A DNA stretch of 7,170 nucleotides from NCBI GenBank assembly GCA_025925615.1, contig JAICLN010000220.1:1-7170 (forward strand), written 5' to 3'. How positions within the stretch are numbered: the stretch's first letter is position 1; each line of letters starts with the position of its first letter. Position numbers and translations under genes: made by a program. Shown here piece by piece: positions 5,229 through 7,170 of this stretch. The DNA comes from Actinomycetospora sp. (lineage in GTDB: Bacteria; Actinomycetota; Actinomycetes; Mycobacteriales; Pseudonocardiaceae). The notes under the pieces are model-generated. The model saw nothing but the letters and a program-made list of their open reading frames with translations. It was not told the origin of the DNA and made no database searches.

Positions 5229-6584
5229 ATGGTCGCCACCTCCCCGCTCTCCCTCGCGATCAACGGCCGCGAACGGCTGCTGGTCCAGGACCTGGTCGCG
5301 TTCACCCGCCCCGTCGGGTCGGAGCGCTTGGGGACGGTCGCGGTGGTCGGGCTGGGGTACGTGGGGCTGCCGACCGCGCTGGCCATCGAGCACTCGGCGG
5401 AGCGGGTCGTGGGGCTGGACGTCGACCCCGCGCGGCTCGCCGCGATCGCCGCGCGGGACTGCGATCTCGACGACGAGGCCCGGCGGACCCTCGCGCTCGT
5501 CCTCGAGGCCGGTCGCCTCGACCTCACGACCGACGCCGCCGCGCTGCACGCAGCCGACGTGGTCGTGGTGTGCGTGCCGACCCCGGTGCTCGCCGACCGG
5601 AGCCCCGACCTGCGGGCCCTGCGGAGCGCCTGCGAGACCGTCGTCGCGCACGCCCGGCGCGGCCAGACGATCATCCTCACGTCGACCACCTACGTCGGCA
5701 CGACCCGCGAGCTCCTCGCCGGACCGCTGCACGCCCGCGGGCTCCTCCCCGGCAGCGACGTGTTCGTCGCCTTCAGCCCGGAGCGCATCGACCCGGGCAA
5801 CCACGACCACCGGCAGCGGGAGACCCCGCGCGTGGTCGGCGGGATCACCCCGGAGTGCGCGGCCGCGGCGGCGAACGTGGTCTCGGCGCTGACCGACTCG
5901 GTGTTCCTGGTGAGCTCGCCCGAGGCCGCGGAGCTCACCAAGCTCTACGAGAACATCTTCCGGGCCGTCTCCCTGGCGCTGGCCAACGAGTTCGCCGACG
6001 CCTGCGGCACCTTCGGCATCGACCCCATCGAGGTCACGCTCGCGGCCGGCACCAAGCCCTACGGCTTCCTCGGCGCCTTCCCCGGGCCGGGCGTGGGCGG
6101 TCACTGCATCCCGTGCGACCCGCACTACCTGCTCGCCCAGCTCCGGAGCTCCGGCGTCGCCGCCCCGGTCGTCGACGCCACGATGCACGCGATCGAGGAC
6201 CGTCCGCTCCGGGTCGCCGACCGCGCGGGAGAGGTCCTCGCCGCCGACGGGATCGACCTCGCGGGCGCCCGGGTCGTGGTGGCCGGCGTCAGCTACAAGG
6301 CTGGGGTGCGGGACGTGCGCGAGTCGCCGGCCCTCCCGCTCATCGCCGCCCTGCTCGACCGGGGCGCCGAGGTCGGCTACCACGACCCCCTGATGCCGGT
6401 GATCCGTCTCGACGACGGTCGCGAGCTCGCGTCGGTGCCCGATCCCGCCGCGGGGGACTGGGACCTGGCGATCGTGCAGGTGGTCCACCCGGGTGTGGAC
6501 CACGACTGGGTGCGGCGCTGCCCGCGGGTGCTCGACGCGACCTATCGCTTCGACGCCCCGGGCACTGACCGCCAGGTGGTGTGA
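5229..6584 (+). CDS. UDP-N-acetylhexosamine 6-dehydrogenase-like nucleotide-sugar dehydrogenase (WbpA/WecC/VipA type)
   Basis: This 451-residue enzyme probably oxidises C6 of a UDP-HexNAc with two NAD+ to give a UDP-amino-sugar uronate such as UDP-GlcNAcA, a cytosolic precursor. The NAD-binding Rossmann motif is VAVVGLGYVGLPTA (37-50), with acidic D64 in GLDVDP. VCVPTP (114-119), FSPERIDPGN (182-191) and ELTKLYENIFRA with K238 and N242 follow. The catalytic Cys is C293 in GPGVGGHCIPCDPHYL. GGHCIPxDP is typical of HexNAc dehydrogenases, whereas UDP-glucose dehydrogenases usually carry GGSCFPKD. The C-terminal UDP-binding domain has SYKAGVRDVRESPAL (355-369), also as in WbpA-like enzymes. The 34 residues before the Rossmann strand are longer than usual, but the strong RBS supports ATG 5229. 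The gene follows a 78-base gap and its stop overlaps the next start (TGATG). Which HexNAc epimer it uses cannot be settled from motifs. Confidence 0.92.
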   Translation: MVATSPLSLAINGRERLLVQDLVAFTRPVGSERLGTVAVVGLGYVGLPTALAIEHSAERVVGLDVDPARLAAIAARDCDLDDEARRTLALVLEAGRLDLTTDAAALHAADVVVVCVPTPVLADRSPDLRALRSACETVVAHARRGQTIILTSTTYVGTTRELLAGPLHARGLLPGSDVFVAFSPERIDPGNHDHRQRETPRVVGGITPECAAAAANVVSALTDSVFLVSSPEAAELTKLYENIFRAVSLALANEFADACGTFGIDPIEVTLAAGTKPYGFLGAFPGPGVGGHCIPCDPHYLLAQLRSSGVAAPVVDATMHAIEDRPLRVADRAGEVLAADGIDLAGARVVVAGVSYKAGVRDVRESPALPLIAALLDRGAEVGYHDPLMPVIRLDDGRELASVPDPAAGDWDLAIVQVVHPGVDHDWVRRCPRVLDATYRFDAPGTDRQVV

Positions 6585-7170
6585 TGGCCGTGTCCCTGAT
6601 CCAGCGTCGCGTGCCGGGCGAGGTCCGGCTCGACACCGACGTCCCGGTCGTGCTGCTCAAGACGGACCCGAACGTCATGCACCACGGCACGCTCGGGGTC
6701 ATCCGCTCGCTGGGGTGCCGCGGGGTGGCCGTGCACGCCGCCCACGAGCACGACTGGGCACCCGCCGCGCGCTCGCGCCACCTGGCCCGACGCTGGCCGT
6801 GGTGGTCCGATCCCACGGACCCCGACGCGGTGCTGGCCGGTCTCGGACGCATCGCCGACGCGCTGGACGGGCCGGCCGTCCTGCTCACCACCGACGACGC
6901 CGGCGCGCTGCTGCTGGCCCAGCACGGTGACGTCCTGCGGGACCGCTTCCGCTTCCCCCGGGTCCCGCCGGAGCTGCCGCGTCGATTGGCCGACAAGGGG
7001 AGCCTCCCGCAGCTGTGCGCCGAGTACGGGATGCCGACCCCGCGCACCGAGCGGGTCGCCGACCCGGACCGGGTCCGCGGGCTCGCCGTGGACCTCGGGC
7101 TCCCGCTCGTGGTCAAGCGCCTCGGCGACCGCGGCGGCCGCCCCAGCACGACGATCGTGCGCACCGCCGA
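6584..7170 (+). CDS. ATP-grasp ligase-like protein (partial, runs off the right edge)
   Basis: The first 195 codons of an ATP-grasp-type protein are visible, with no stop before the window ends. The N-terminal pre-ATP-grasp domain begins PVVLLKTDPNVMHHGTLGV (21-39), then RSLGCRGVAVHA and APAARSRHL. LLTTDDAGAL (100-109) follows, then the start of the ATP-grasp fold: LADKGSLPQLCAEYGMPTPRT (135-155) and LGLPLVVKRLGDRGG (171-185). K138 and K178 are the likely ATP-phosphate-binding lysines. The family activates a carboxylate as acyl phosphate and joins it to an amine or other nucleophile. The metal-binding half and any substrate-specific region are outside the window. ATG 6584 overlaps the dehydrogenase stop (TGATG), with AGGTGG 4 nt upstream; GTG 6590 is an alternative with better spacing. 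Coupling to a uronate-forming enzyme suggests a role in modifying the glycan or its precursor, but this is inference. Confidence 0.85.
   Translation, partial: MAVSLIQRRVPGEVRLDTDVPVVLLKTDPNVMHHGTLGVIRSLGCRGVAVHAAHEHDWAPAARSRHLARRWPWWSDPTDPDAVLAGLGRIADALDGPAVLLTTDDAGALLLAQHGDVLRDRFRFPRVPPELPRRLADKGSLPQLCAEYGMPTPRTERVADPDRVRGLAVDLGLPLVVKRLGDRGGRPSTTIVRTA

Noticed and set aside
3760..5892. Long + strand open frame of about 710 codons across the glycosyltransferase and dehydrogenase
   Set aside because: It is out of frame with both genes, has Arg/Pro/Ser-rich composition and lacks any motif. The true frames carry EX7E and GGHCIP signatures.
4326..6503. Very long antisense open frame (about 725 codons), with another at 3740-5689
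   Set aside because: Both run opposite genes with clear family motifs. Their translations are low-complexity Arg/Gly/Pro/Ala/Asp-rich sequence with no recognisable domain, the usual by-product of high GC3 coding DNA.

Overview
The window is very GC-rich, with G or C at most third codon positions, frequent GTG starts and stop/start overlaps between neighbouring genes. This points to a high-GC actinobacterium. A member of the Pseudonocardiales or a related order is plausible, but the sequence alone does not settle the genus. All seven genes lie on the + strand, and five are probably part of one cell-surface or exported polysaccharide locus.

Layout. Positions 1-155 hold the end of a sensor histidine kinase (the last ATP-binding box). 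It overlaps a NarL/LuxR-type response regulator (152-787). After a 75-base gap comes a second NarL/LuxR-type regulator (863-1561), in which the phosphoacceptor Asp of the receiver is replaced by Glu. Its stop overlaps the start of a membrane-anchored extracytoplasmic polysaccharide deacetylase with a transmembrane segment at each end (1558-3231). That gene overlaps a second, compact deacetylase with no signal sequence (3228-3977), followed 3 bases later by a GT4-type glycosyltransferase (3981-5150). After a 78-base gap with a strong ribosome binding site comes a UDP-HexNAc 6-dehydrogenase-like enzyme of the WbpA/WecC/VipA type (5229-6584). Its stop overlaps the start of an ATP-grasp ligase-like gene that runs off the right edge (6584-7170).

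How the genes may work together. The kinase and the first regulator look like a two-component pair. The second regulator is apparently uncoupled from phosphorylation and is translationally linked to the first biosynthetic gene. The dehydrogenase should supply an amino-sugar uronate donor such as UDP-GlcNAcA, the glycosyltransferase should add a sugar to the growing glycan, and the two deacetylases should expose amino groups. The ATP-grasp protein could form an amide on a carboxylate, for example between a uronate and an amine or amino acid. The combination suggests a zwitterionic or amidated amino-uronic polysaccharide. This is inference: no polymerase, flippase or initiating transferase is in view.

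Non-coding structure is sparse. The clearest signal is a perfect 15-bp inverted repeat with an 18-nt spacer inside the second regulator gene. I found no convincing sigma-70-like promoter, intrinsic terminator, tRNA, CRISPR array, insertion sequence or attachment site.
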